This document shows, one piece after another, positions 1 through 8,404 of a DNA stretch of 64,000 nt; the stretch's first letter is position 1, and the number at the start of each line of letters is the position of its first letter. Source of the DNA: Bacillota bacterium (GTDB lineage: Bacteria; Bacillota; Clostridia; Christensenellales; CAG-917); assembly GCA_023665365.1 (NCBI GenBank), contig JAMPEA010000001.1:1-64000 (forward strand), given 5' to 3'. The translations under genes were made by a program, and so were the position numbers. The notes beneath the pieces were generated by a model, which did not search any database, was not told where the DNA came from, and saw nothing but the letters and a program-made list of their open reading frames with translations.

Positions 1-1
1 A

Positions 2-1201
2 CGCGATATTTCGCCTTTAAAAACGCGTACTTTTCAAGGCAAAAGTCAGGGCATAGATATTCCGCTTGCGACAGTTGCGGTGCTTCTCAGTTTGCTTGGA
101 TTGGTATTTATATATTCAGCGTCGAGCTATTCGGCAAACGCGCAACTCGGAGATTCGTTTCATTACGTAAAAACGCAAGCCGTCGCGCTTGCGCTCGGGC
201 TGTTTGCGATGCTCGGATTGTCCTTTGTAAATATCGAGAAAGTAAAAAAGGCTACGATCCCTCTCTATCTCGTTGGACTCGCGCTTTTGGGCATGGTATT
301 CTTGCCTGTCTTAGGCGTTGAAAGCTACGGCGCAAAGCGTTGGCTCAATCTCGGATTTTTTACGATACAACCCTCCGAGTACGCAAAGTTCTTTATGGTG
401 ATGATGATTTCGCTCATCGCCGCCAAAACGGATATGAGCAAGTTCCGCGGAGTGCTTGCGGTTTTGCTCGCGGGCGGCGCGGTCTGCGTACTTTTGATAA
501 TCGAGCCGAATATGTCGATAACCATGTGCTCGGTCGCGGTGATTTTCATAATGCTTTTTTCAAGCGGAGCGCGCATAAAACATCTTGTAATGCTTATCAT
601 TCCCGTAATAGTAGGCGCGGTTGTTTTGATAATCGCAGAGCCGTACAGAATGCAGAGAATGCTCGCGTTCTTAGACCCGTGGAAGTCGCCGCTTGAAGAG
701 GGATACCAACTTATTCAATCCTACTACGCGCTCGGGAGCGGAGGGCTGTTTGGCGTAGGGCTTTTCAATTCCCGTCAAAAGTATCTGTTTTTGCCGTTTG
801 CCGAAAGCGATTTCATTTTGTCCGTCATAGGCGAGGAAACGGGACTCGTTGGGGTGGCGATAATAATGATTTTGTTTTTGGTGATTGCGGTGCGCGGAAT
901 TAAAATAGCAAGGCAGGCGAGCGACAGATATTCTTGCTATCTCGCAATCGGCATAACCGCAGTCACTACGGTGCAGGCGCTTCTCAACGCCGCGGTCGTA
1001 TGCGGAGCCGTTCCGCCTACGGGACTGCCGTTGCCGTTCGTTAGCGCAGGCGGAAGCTCGCTTGTGGCGTATCTCGGCGCGATGGGCATATTGCTTTCAA
1101 TATCGCGTAACCGTCTGCCTTTCGTCAAAGCGGACACTTTCTACGCCGATGACAAAACAAACGGCGTCAAACACCCAAAAAGAAAATTGAGCATACGGTG
1201 A
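2..1201 (+). CDS. ftsW: FtsW, SEDS peptidoglycan glycosyltransferase (5' end cut off)
   Basis: Septal peptidoglycan polymerase of the SEDS family, a polytopic membrane protein that works with a class B PBP. The reading frame is open to the left edge, so the true start lies outside the window; a GTG at 80 falls inside the first membrane helix and is not a credible start. About nine to ten hydrophobic helices are visible. Family marks include the YSAS end of helix 1, the SDFILSVIGEE loop and the C-terminal PPTGLPLPFVSAGGSS segment. It overlaps the start region of murA, as expected in a division and cell-wall cluster. RodA is the alternative, but the context next to murA and ftsZ favours FtsW. 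Confidence 0.93.
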   Translation, partial: RDISPLKTRTFQGKSQGIDIPLATVAVLLSLLGLVFIYSASSYSANAQLGDSFHYVKTQAVALALGLFAMLGLSFVNIEKVKKATIPLYLVGLALLGMVFLPVLGVESYGAKRWLNLGFFTIQPSEYAKFFMVMMISLIAAKTDMSKFRGVLAVLLAGGAVCVLLIIEPNMSITMCSVAVIFIMLFSSGARIKHLVMLIIPVIVGAVVLIIAEPYRMQRMLAFLDPWKSPLEEGYQLIQSYYALGSGGLFGVGLFNSRQKYLFLPFAESDFILSVIGEETGLVGVAIIMILFLVIAVRGIKIARQASDRYSCYLAIGITAVTTVQALLNAAVVCGAVPPTGLPLPFVSAGGSSLVAYLGAMGILLSISRNRLPFVKADTFYADDKTNGVKHPKRKLSIR

Positions 1202-1206
1202 AGTGT

Positions 1207-2460
1207 ATGAGTGAAAAGTGTATTGTCATCAACGGCGGAAACGCGCTGAGCGGAAGCGTGGAGGTTCGCGGCGCGAAAAATGCGGTGCTTCCTTTGCTTG
1301 CGGTGAGCATTTTGACCAAAGACGACGTAATTATCGAAAACTGTCCCTACATATCCGATATTGAAAATATGACGCACATACTTGAAGAACTCGGCGCGCA
1401 AATAACGCGCGAGGGACTGCGCATACGCGTCCGCGGAAGCGTGACGCGCGGGTGCGCGGACGAGGTTTTGTATAAATCCATGCGCTCGTCTATGTTTATG
1501 CTCGGCGCGTTGCTCAGTGTACTCGGCGAGGTGGAGATGCCCACTCCCGGCGGATGCGCGATAGGCGCGAGACCTCTCGACATACACCTTGACGGGCTTA
1601 GGCGAATGGGGGCGCAAGCCTACTTTGACGGCGAAAATTTGAAATGCAAGGCAAAGCGTTTGCACGGAGCGAATATAGTTATGCGTTATCCGAGCGTGGG
1701 CGCGACTGAAAATCTGCTTATGTGCGCGTCGCTTGCCGAGGGCTGTACTACGCTTGTAAACTGCGCAAGAGAACCCGAAATAGTCACAATCGCGCACGCG
1801 CTTAAAAGCATGGGCGCGAAAATAAGCGGAGAGGGAACTTCCGTGATGCAAATCGAGGGCGTAAAGGAATTGAAAGGCGCGACATTAAAACCCTGCGGAG
1901 ACAGAATAGTCGCGGGCACGGTGCTTTCGGCAACCGCGCTTTGCGGCGGAGACGTTAGGGTGTACGGAGTAGACGCGGGTGATTTGCGCTCGATCATTCA
2001 AGCATACAAAAACGAGCGTTGCGAGGTGAGCGAAAACGGAGTAGGTTTTCGCATACGCTCGGACGGATTTATACAGGCAAAATCCGTGATAACCGCGCCT
2101 TTTCCGCTTTTTCCTACGGATATGCAACCGCAGTATCTCGCGTGTCAGTGCTTTTCAAACGGAGTGAGCAGAGTGCAGGAAACCGTATTCGAAAACAGAT
2201 TCGCGCACGTAGACGAACTATTAAAGCTCGGCGCAAAAATATCCGTTGACGGGAATTGCGCTACCGTGGAGGGCGGAGAATTGCACGGCGCAGACGTGTA
2301 CGCCACCGACTTGCGCGCAGGCGCAGGGCTCAGCGTAGCGTGCATGAAAATAAGTGAAAAAAGCAGAGTTTTCAACACTCGATTTATCGACAGAGGATAT
2401 GAAAATTTCGTAGGATTGTTTTCTTCGCTCGGCGTAAATATTTGCTTGGAAGAAAAATAA
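1207..2460 (+). CDS. murA: UDP-N-acetylglucosamine 1-carboxyvinyltransferase MurA
   Basis: Catalyses the first committed step of peptidoglycan synthesis, transfer of enolpyruvate from PEP to UDP-GlcNAc, in the cytoplasm. The two-lobed EPT fold is full length (417 residues). Visible marks are the GAKNAV motif near residues 22-27 with its Lys-Asn pair, the catalytic cysteine in PGGCAIGARPLDIH (Cys117, the fosfomycin target) and the FPTDMQ segment. I chose ATG 1207 because GGTG lies a few bases upstream; a GTG at 1198, overlapping the ftsW stop, is an alternative. No ftsQ/divIB gene follows, although one is usual between murA and ftsA in many Firmicutes. Confidence 0.97.
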   Translation: MSEKCIVINGGNALSGSVEVRGAKNAVLPLLAVSILTKDDVIIENCPYISDIENMTHILEELGAQITREGLRIRVRGSVTRGCADEVLYKSMRSSMFMLGALLSVLGEVEMPTPGGCAIGARPLDIHLDGLRRMGAQAYFDGENLKCKAKRLHGANIVMRYPSVGATENLLMCASLAEGCTTLVNCAREPEIVTIAHALKSMGAKISGEGTSVMQIEGVKELKGATLKPCGDRIVAGTVLSATALCGGDVRVYGVDAGDLRSIIQAYKNERCEVSENGVGFRIRSDGFIQAKSVITAPFPLFPTDMQPQYLACQCFSNGVSRVQETVFENRFAHVDELLKLGAKISVDGNCATVEGGELHGADVYATDLRAGAGLSVACMKISEKSRVFNTRFIDRGYENFVGLFSSLGVNICLEEK

Positions 2461-2566
2461 TTGCGATTTATTTGCGTCGTTTTATAAAATATGCTCGTTT
2501 TATCGCAAAAAACGCGGGTTTTAAAGGATTTTCCAAAATTTTTCAGAATGTATTTTCACTAAATCA

Positions 2567-2595
2567 TTGACACGGCTTTTAATAATATATATTAT
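2567..2595 (+). promoter_or_regulatory. Sigma-A type promoter upstream of ftsA
   Basis: TTGACA at 2567-2572 and TATTAT at 2590-2595 are separated by 17 bp, inside the 165-bp gap after murA. A TATAAT at 2593-2598 gives a poorer 20-bp spacing. It would let ftsA-ftsZ be transcribed apart from murA. Confidence 0.6.
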
Positions 2596-2625
2596 AATAA
2601 ATGTATATTTTACGGCGAGGAACAA

Positions 2626-3795
2626 ATGAGCGGATTGTTCACAAAAGATATAGTTGTGCTTGACGTGACCTCGCGTCTTATCAGCGCCATCGTTGGCGTG
2701 AAAAAGGCGCAGAGCGTTTTCGGTATAAAATCCATTGTGGAAACAGAACAGCCCGGTTATGCGGACGGCGAGTGGTTTGACAAAAACGAAACGCTTCAAG
2801 CCGCCGAGCAAGCGCTTTCGCAAGCTATGGTTGCCGCAAATTCCCGCGCCAAGCGTTTGTTTATAGGCGTCCCGAGCGAGTTCGTTTTGGTTGTATCCAA
2901 GCACGTATCCGTAAGGCTCGACCGCCGCAGACGCATCGCCGACGACGATATAGATTTTCTCTTGCGCAAGGGCAACGACTTTTATTTGTCGGATTTTATC
3001 GTAGTCAATACTTCTGCTGTATACTTTGCAATCAACGGCGATGAAAAACTCTACTCCGACGTTCGCGGAATGTATGCCGACAGCGTTGACGCGTGCGTAT
3101 CCTACGTGCTTGCCGAGCGCAGATTTGTAAATATGTTCGACGGCGTTGCGGACAAGCTCGGCTTCAAGGACGTGCGTTATATCGCGTCTAACTGGGCGGA
3201 GTGCGTCGCGCTTTTGGATAACGAACAGCGCGAAAATACTTACGTGCTCATCGACGTAGGCTATCTTTCAAGCAGCGTCTCGATTGCAAAGGGCGAGGGC
3301 GTTTTGGATATGAAATCCTTCTCGCTCGGAGGCGCGCATATATCCGCGGATATTTGCGAGGCGCTTGACGTGCCGTTTGAATACGCAGAGGAAGCCAAGA
3401 GCTTGGTCGATATAAATTTGAATTACAGCGACGGAAAGTGGCTTGTGCATAGGGACGAACAGGAAATCATGGCTTGCGAGGTCGTGCCCATCGTGAAGGG
3501 CAGGCTCGACGTGTTTGCAAGCGTGATTTCGAGCATTATCGACGGCTTTGCGGAAAATACTTCGTCATATTTGCCTATATATCTCACGGGCGAAGGCATC
3601 GCGTCCATGCGCGGCGCAAGGAAGTATTTAAGCGAAAAAATCGGCAAAAATATCGAGCTTGTCACGCCCAAACTCCCCGGGTTCGTCAAAGCAGAGGACA
3701 GCTCGAAAACAGCATTGTTGTTGATGGCGGATACGCTTTATAAAGAGGGTATCGGCGGTATGATAAAAAGTATTTTCAACGGAGGTAAAAAATAA
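2626..3795 (+). CDS. ftsA: Cell division protein FtsA-like actin homologue
   Basis: Actin-fold ATPase predicted to tether FtsZ filaments to the membrane. The 389-residue protein begins with the phosphate-1-like VVLDVTSRLISAIVG, has the VLIDVGYLSSSVSI phosphate-2-like region near residue 220, and ends in a short amphipathic stretch (GGMIKSIFNGGKK) like the FtsA membrane anchor. It is divergent; the call rests on the fold, the length and its position directly before ftsZ, with which its stop codon overlaps by one base. The start has a GAGGAA ribosome-binding site. A PilM-like relative is possible, but the context makes FtsA much more likely. Confidence 0.85.
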   Translation: MSGLFTKDIVVLDVTSRLISAIVGVKKAQSVFGIKSIVETEQPGYADGEWFDKNETLQAAEQALSQAMVAANSRAKRLFIGVPSEFVLVVSKHVSVRLDRRRRIADDDIDFLLRKGNDFYLSDFIVVNTSAVYFAINGDEKLYSDVRGMYADSVDACVSYVLAERRFVNMFDGVADKLGFKDVRYIASNWAECVALLDNEQRENTYVLIDVGYLSSSVSIAKGEGVLDMKSFSLGGAHISADICEALDVPFEYAEEAKSLVDINLNYSDGKWLVHRDEQEIMACEVVPIVKGRLDVFASVISSIIDGFAENTSSYLPIYLTGEGIASMRGARKYLSEKIGKNIELVTPKLPGFVKAEDSSKTALLLMADTLYKEGIGGMIKSIFNGGKK

Positions 3796-5201
3796 TGTTT
3801 TTTGAACAGTATACACCTGATAACGATCAGGTTTCCGATAAAGAGCAATCGCAAGATTATATCGAGTCGGACGGCGCGCAAACTGCCGAGGAAATCGTCG
3901 CGTCCGTTCTTTCGGATTCGATTGAAGAACCCGTTACTCAAAAAATCGACGGGCACGCAAATATCGTCGTAGTCGGCGTTGGCGGTGGCGGTTGCAACGC
4001 AGTCAATAACATGGTGCGCGCGGGCATTAAGAGCGCGAATTTCGTCGTTATGAATACCGACGTTCAAGCGCTCAATATGTCCTCCGTTCCGAGGTCGTGC
4101 AAAATCCAACTCGGAAGCGAAACTACAAGAGGTCTCGGCGCAGGTTCCGATCCCGATGTCGGCAAGCGCGCCGCGGAGGAATCTCGCAATCGCATAAAGA
4201 CCGCGCTTAAAGGCATCGACCTTTTGTTTATCACAGCAGGTATGGGCGGAGGCACAGGCACAGGCGCCGCTCCCGTCATTGCCGAAATTGCCCGTTCTAT
4301 GGGCATACTCACCGTGGCGGTAGTCACAAAACCCTTTGCCTTCGAGGGTGCGCGCCGTATGAAAAATGCGGAGCAAGGCATAAAAAATCTGAAAGACTTC
4401 GTAGACACCTTGCTTGTTATCCCCAATCAAAAACTCGTCGAGTGCTTTAAGGACCAAAAAATCACATTTAAGCGCGCGTTTGAAATCGCCGACGACGTGT
4501 TGCGTCAGGGCGTACAGGGTGTGAGCGACGTCATCGCAAATCCCGAGCTTGTCAACCTCGACTTTGCCGACGTACGCGCCATTCTCAAAAACAAGGGGCT
4601 CGCGCATATGGGCGTTGGCTACGGCAAGGGAGAAATGCGCATTGTCGAAGCCGTCAAGGGCGCAATAAGCAATCCGCTTCTCGAAGTCAGCATCGAGGGC
4701 GCGACAGGCGTTATCATCAACATTGTTGGCGGCGACGACCTCATGCTCGGCGAGGTCAGCGACGCTTGCGCGATGATAAGGGACGTTATCGACCCCGACG
4801 CAAACTTGATATTCGGCATGTCAAACGTGCCCAAGAAGCAGGACGTCGAAATTACTATTATCGCAACGGGCTTTGTGGATAAACGATACATACCTGCAAA
4901 GATTGCGGGCTCGGCTCCTACCCATCGCACGCAGTCGTTAGATACCGCGCTCGCCGCGGCGGATTTTCAGTCCGCTCCCGTGCAGGAACAACCAAAACAG
5001 TTCCCGACGGCGTATCCTACGCGTCCCGTTTTCCAAACGAGACAGCCGCAACAAAGTCAACCCGTTCAGCCTCAGCAGACGTATCAGCCGCCTCAGCAAT
5101 CTACACAACCCAAAACGTCGAGGATTGACGTGCCGGGTTATAACGTGCCTCATTTTCTGCGCAGATTGAGAGGGGAAAATAACGACGACAACAAACAATA
5201 A
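3795..5201 (+). CDS. ftsZ: Cell division GTPase FtsZ
   Basis: Tubulin-like GTPase that polymerises into the Z ring. The nucleotide-binding GVGGGGCNAV segment begins near residue 60, followed by the tubulin signature GGGTGTGA and a complete GTPase and C-terminal domain. A Q/P-rich linker leads to the conserved terminal peptide VPHFLRRLR that binds FtsA and SepF. The odd part is an acidic N-terminal extension of about 45 residues ahead of the GTPase domain; Bacillus FtsZ has only about a dozen residues there. The ATG overlaps the ftsA stop, and GGAGG is well placed. A terminator follows at 5228. Confidence 0.98.
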   Translation: MFFEQYTPDNDQVSDKEQSQDYIESDGAQTAEEIVASVLSDSIEEPVTQKIDGHANIVVVGVGGGGCNAVNNMVRAGIKSANFVVMNTDVQALNMSSVPRSCKIQLGSETTRGLGAGSDPDVGKRAAEESRNRIKTALKGIDLLFITAGMGGGTGTGAAPVIAEIARSMGILTVAVVTKPFAFEGARRMKNAEQGIKNLKDFVDTLLVIPNQKLVECFKDQKITFKRAFEIADDVLRQGVQGVSDVIANPELVNLDFADVRAILKNKGLAHMGVGYGKGEMRIVEAVKGAISNPLLEVSIEGATGVIINIVGGDDLMLGEVSDACAMIRDVIDPDANLIFGMSNVPKKQDVEITIIATGFVDKRYIPAKIAGSAPTHRTQSLDTALAAADFQSAPVQEQPKQFPTAYPTRPVFQTRQPQQSQPVQPQQTYQPPQQSTQPKTSRIDVPGYNVPHFLRRLRGENNDDNKQ

Positions 5202-5227
5202 TAGGGCATTATTTAATTAGATTATCG

Positions 5228-5257
5228 GAATATCCGTCATGCGACGGATATTCTTTT
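5228..5257 (+). terminator. Terminator after ftsZ
   Basis: Perfect 11-bp stem GAATATCCGTC/GACGGATATTC with loop ATGC, followed by TTTT. It separates the division cluster from the spoIIG genes. Confidence 0.9.
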
Positions 5258-5358
5258 ATAATTCGTATAAAATCCGCATGGCAAAATTTGCGAAGTTTAT
5301 TGTACGCGTGTGACATCAAAGGAAAGTATTTTACATTCGACGGACGTATGATAGGTGC

Positions 5359-6120
5359 GTGAATGTATATATTGAGCTTGTAATATTCAATAACTTCTTT
5401 TTGGATTTCATGCTGCTGTACGCTACGCTGTCGGTGCGGCGCAGAAAGATGAATATTCCTCGGGGAGTATTCGCGGCACTGTTGGGTGCAATCTGCGCGG
5501 CGGCTTATCCGATTGTCCCGAGCGTTGCCAAGATAGCAATCAAAGTTGCGCTTGCGCCGCTCATATGCTTAGTTTGCGCGACGCCCGTAGGCAAGGACGC
5601 TAAGCGCAAGGCGGGAGATTTTATAGGAACGATGCTGATATTTATACTGCTTACGTTTTTTACGGGCGGTGTGGTATACGGAATTTCATACGCGATAGGA
5701 ATGGACGTAAAATCCTATGCGGCGCTCGGATTTATGGCGATAGCGGTCATTGCATTGATTTTGTGCGCCAAGCTCATAGCGTTTAAGCGTAGCGTCGGGA
5801 CGAAATCCACCTGCAATACCACTTTGCAAATCGGGAACAAAACCGAAAGGGTGCAAGCGCTTTGCGACAGCGGCAATTTACTTGTGGACGACGTAAGCGG
5901 TTTGCCGATAGTGATTTTGTCGCAGGAGATAGAGGATAGATTGAACGCGCGAAAACTCGCGGGATTTATCAACGTCAATACGGTCAGCGGCGAGGACAGC
6001 CTCGCGCTTGTGCGCATAGACGGAATAAACGTAAACGGAAAACAGTTTAAAGCGCTTGGAGCACTGTCGCACAGGAACTTTGAAAATTTTGATATAATAC
6101 TGCAAAATTCGATGTTCTAA
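5359..6120 (+). CDS. spoIIGA: Sigma-E processing peptidase SpoIIGA
   Basis: Membrane-embedded aspartic protease that removes the pro-sequence from sigma-E in the mother cell after septation. The N-terminal half holds about five hydrophobic helices, and the C-terminal half carries the aspartic protease motif DSGN at residues 170-173. Length (253) and position directly before sigE match spoIIGA-sigE operons. The start is the GTG at 5359, as no ATG upstream is in frame and open. The ribosome-binding site is weak. A TATGAT at 5347-5352 could be a -10 element, but I see no convincing -35. Confidence 0.93.
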   Translation: MNVYIELVIFNNFFLDFMLLYATLSVRRRKMNIPRGVFAALLGAICAAAYPIVPSVAKIAIKVALAPLICLVCATPVGKDAKRKAGDFIGTMLIFILLTFFTGGVVYGISYAIGMDVKSYAALGFMAIAVIALILCAKLIAFKRSVGTKSTCNTTLQIGNKTERVQALCDSGNLLVDDVSGLPIVILSQEIEDRLNARKLAGFINVNTVSGEDSLALVRIDGINVNGKQFKALGALSHRNFENFDIILQNSMF

Positions 6121-6147
6121 TTGGCTTAATTTTAAATGGAGAGTTAT

Positions 6148-6891
6148 ATGGGAAACAGTATGAAAGACAAAATCAAACGGCTTTGGCACAAAATTTTGGA
6201 GTTTTTGGGGATAGAAAGCGCAAACTCTGTCAACTATATATCGGCAGGGAACAGCTTGCCGTCGCCACTCACCGCCGAGGAGGAAGCGGAGACTGTAAGG
6301 CAGTTTTTAAACGGAAGCGAGGAGGCGCGTTTAAAACTCATCGAACACAATTTGCGCCTTGTAGTTTACATATCCAAACGCTTCGACAACACAGGCATAG
6401 ATATGGACGATTTAGTGTCTATCGGCACGATTGGGCTCATAAAGGCAGTAAGCAGTTATAATCCCGACAAAAACATTAAGCTCGCCACGTTCGCCTCGCG
6501 TTGCATAGAGAACGAGATACTTATGTATTTGCGCAAGACCACCAAAACCCGCGCGGAAGTTTCGTTTGACGAGCCGCTCAACGTGGATTTCGAGGGGAAT
6601 ATGCTTCTACTCAGCGACGTGCTCGGCACAGACCCCGATTGCGTTTATAACGACGTAGAAGGAAGCGCGGAAAAGGAATTGCTCAAAAATACGTTCGACA
6701 AGCTCCCGCCCCGTGAAAAGCAAATCCTCGAATTGCGTTTCGGGTTGTATGGCAAGGACGAGATGACTCAAAAGGAGATTGCCGATATGATGGGAATATC
6801 CCAATCCTACATATCGCGGCTTGAAAAGAAGATAGTAAGCAATATGAAAAAGAATATGCAAAAGGACGCTTACGGCGACGCAAGGCGTTAA
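6148..6891 (+). CDS. sigE: Sporulation sigma factor sigma-E
   Basis: Mother-cell sigma factor of early sporulation. Regions 2 (NLRLVVYISKRF...DLVSIGTIGLIKAV) and 4 (MTQKEIADMMGISQSYISRLEKK) are complete. The N-terminal KDKIKRLWHKILEFLG stretch is the amphipathic pro-sequence cut by the SpoIIGA encoded just upstream. I chose ATG 6148 because GGAGAG lies four bases before it; ATG 6136 is in frame and would add four residues, but it has no such site. The protein aligns along its length with Bacillus SigE, including the SFDEPLN segment between regions 2 and 4. Confidence 0.95.
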   Translation: MGNSMKDKIKRLWHKILEFLGIESANSVNYISAGNSLPSPLTAEEEAETVRQFLNGSEEARLKLIEHNLRLVVYISKRFDNTGIDMDDLVSIGTIGLIKAVSSYNPDKNIKLATFASRCIENEILMYLRKTTKTRAEVSFDEPLNVDFEGNMLLLSDVLGTDPDCVYNDVEGSAEKELLKNTFDKLPPREKQILELRFGLYGKDEMTQKEIADMMGISQSYISRLEKKIVSNMKKNMQKDAYGDARR

Positions 6892-7003
6892 ATACAACTC
6901 GCAACGGCGAACGATACGCGTCAGAACGGAAAATATATAAAAATTTAATTTGCGTAAATATTTTTTGAGTTTATAACAATACTAATTTAAATATGAAATA
7001 AGC

Positions 7004-7032
7004 GACAACCTTACATAACTTAGGAGGTTGTC
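7004..7032 (+). promoter_or_regulatory. Hairpin covering the sigG ribosome-binding site
   Basis: GACAACCT (7004-7011) is the exact complement of AGGTTGTC (7025-7032), with a 13-nt loop. The 3' arm includes the last three bases of the AGGAGG ribosome-binding site at 7022-7027, and the loop holds the rest. The folded mRNA would hide the site from ribosomes. A translation-limiting hairpin in the sigG leader has been described in Bacillus subtilis; here it is inferred from sequence alone. Confidence 0.65.
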
Positions 7033-7039
7033 ATTTATT

Positions 7040-7810
7040 ATGGGTAGAGTGACGATTTGCGGAATAGATACTTCCGCGTTGCCAAAGCTGAACAGCAAAG
7101 AGTGCGACGTACTTCTGAAAAAGATAAAGGCGGGCGATAAGGACGCGAGGGATTTGTTTTTACGCGCGAATATGCGCCTCGTGCTTTCCTGCGTAGGCAG
7201 GTTTTCAAAGTCGCAGGAGAACGCGGACGACTTGTTTCAAGTAGGAATGGTGGGACTTTTGAAAGCGCTTGAAAACTTCGATATATCGCTTGACGTGCGC
7301 TTTTCGACTTACGCCGTGCCTATGATTTTGGGAGAAATCCGCCGTGTGCTAAGAGACAGAACGTCAATCAAGGTTTCGCGCAGTATGCGAGATACCGCGT
7401 ATAAGGCGTTAAAGGCGAGAGAGCGTATGATTGAAAACTCTGTCAACGAGCCGAATATGCTTGAAATCGCAGAAGAAATAGGCGTTCCGATAACGGAAGT
7501 CGCCTGTGCGCTCGACGCCGTCAGCGAACCTATATCCTTTTACGAACCCGTTTACAGCGACGGCGAGGAGAGCCTTTCGTTGCTTGATCAGCTTGCGGAT
7601 AAAAAGGAAAACAGCGACAACTGGTCTGAAAAAATATCCCTGTACGAGGCGTTGAAGGAAGTCCCCGAGCGTGAGCTCGAAGTGATAAAAATGCGCTACT
7701 TCGACGGAAGAACGCAAATAGAAATCAGTAAAGAGGTTGGCATATCGCAAGCGCAGGTTTCGAGGCTTGAAAAATCCGCTTTGGAAAGAATCCGCGCGGC
7801 TTTGGCTTAA
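7040..7810 (+). CDS. sigG: Sporulation sigma factor sigma-G
   Basis: Late forespore sigma factor. The N-terminal VTICGIDTSALPKL matches the sigma-G hallmark, which distinguishes it from sigma-F. Region 2 (DDLFQVGMVGLLKALENFD), region 3 (IKVSRSMRDTAYKALKARE) and region 4 (TQIEISKEVGISQAQVSRLEK) are complete in 256 residues. ATG 7040 lies 12 bases after AGGAGG; an in-frame TTG at 7028 abuts that site and is unlikely. The order sigE-sigG is standard in spore formers. Translation is probably restrained by the hairpin at 7004-7032. Confidence 0.96.
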   Translation: MGRVTICGIDTSALPKLNSKECDVLLKKIKAGDKDARDLFLRANMRLVLSCVGRFSKSQENADDLFQVGMVGLLKALENFDISLDVRFSTYAVPMILGEIRRVLRDRTSIKVSRSMRDTAYKALKARERMIENSVNEPNMLEIAEEIGVPITEVACALDAVSEPISFYEPVYSDGEESLSLLDQLADKKENSDNWSEKISLYEALKEVPERELEVIKMRYFDGRTQIEISKEVGISQAQVSRLEKSALERIRAALA

Positions 7811-7813
7811 AGT

Positions 7814-8251
7814 TCAAACGGTGTGCGAGCCGTCTTGCGTATGGTAGACGGTTTGCGCGCCGGCATCGGAGTACGCGGGGCAGGCGTAGCGGCTTTGGTC
7901 GTAGCTGTCGGACGGATATGCGCTTGCGTAAAGTGGGTCGGACGTTTCGCTTACGTCGTACGCGGTCGCTTGCAAGGGCTGGTCTTGTACGGAGCAGGCG
8001 CGGGCGTTGCCCACAAGCTCCACAAGTATCACGTCCGAGCCGATTTTTATAATTTTATTCCAAGGGATAAACACGTTTTCCGACGAAGTGATGCTTTTAA
8101 AAAAACTCTTTTTCCCCGGCACTACGAAGCCGATAATCCCGCCGCAGTTATTGAATACCATATCGCAAACGTGCCCGAGTTCTCTTCCGTCGGCGACGTT
8201 GATGACGTCCTTGCGAGACATTTCGGTAAAAGAGTATTGTTTTCGATTCAT
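7814..8251 (-). CDS. YlmC/YmxH-family PRC-barrel sporulation protein
   Basis: Small protein (145 residues) whose first 85 residues form a PRC-barrel (SRKDVINVADGRELGHVCDMVF, then GGIIGFVVPGK and ENVFIPWNKIIKIGSDVILVEL). Members of this family are common in Clostridia beside sigG and are annotated as sporulation proteins of unknown biochemical role. The C-terminal 60 residues are low complexity, rich in Ser, Tyr, Ala and Asp, and look disordered; typical members are shorter. It converges on sigG with a three-base gap, so the two may share a termination zone. Function is inferred from family and place only. Confidence 0.8.
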   Translation of the reverse strand: MNRKQYSFTEMSRKDVINVADGRELGHVCDMVFNNCGGIIGFVVPGKKSFFKSITSSENVFIPWNKIIKIGSDVILVELVGNARACSVQDQPLQATAYDVSETSDPLYASAYPSDSYDQSRYACPAYSDAGAQTVYHTQDGSHTV

Positions 8252-8344
8252 ACCAAATTATATTATTTTATTTAAATTTGTATGCAAATTTTGCTTCAAA
8301 TAAATTCCGCGCCGTCCGTTTTAAGGATAAAATATTAAATTTTG

Positions 8345-8351
8345 TGTCGAA
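8345..8351 (+). promoter_or_regulatory. Possible Spo0A box (TGTCGAA) upstream of nrdR
   Basis: An exact TGTCGAA heptamer lies four bases before the -35 element of the nrdR promoter. It matches the consensus 0A box, but a single 7-mer is weak evidence. Confidence 0.3.
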
Positions 8352-8354
8352 AAC

Positions 8355-8383
8355 TTTACTTTCTACACAAAATATTGTATCAT
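8355..8383 (+). promoter_or_regulatory. Promoter of nrdR
   Basis: TTTACT at 8355-8360, a 17-bp spacer and TATCAT at 8378-8383 lie 21 bases before the nrdR start. Confidence 0.5.
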
Positions 8384-8404
8384 TTTAACGAAAGAGGTTT
8401 TGCT

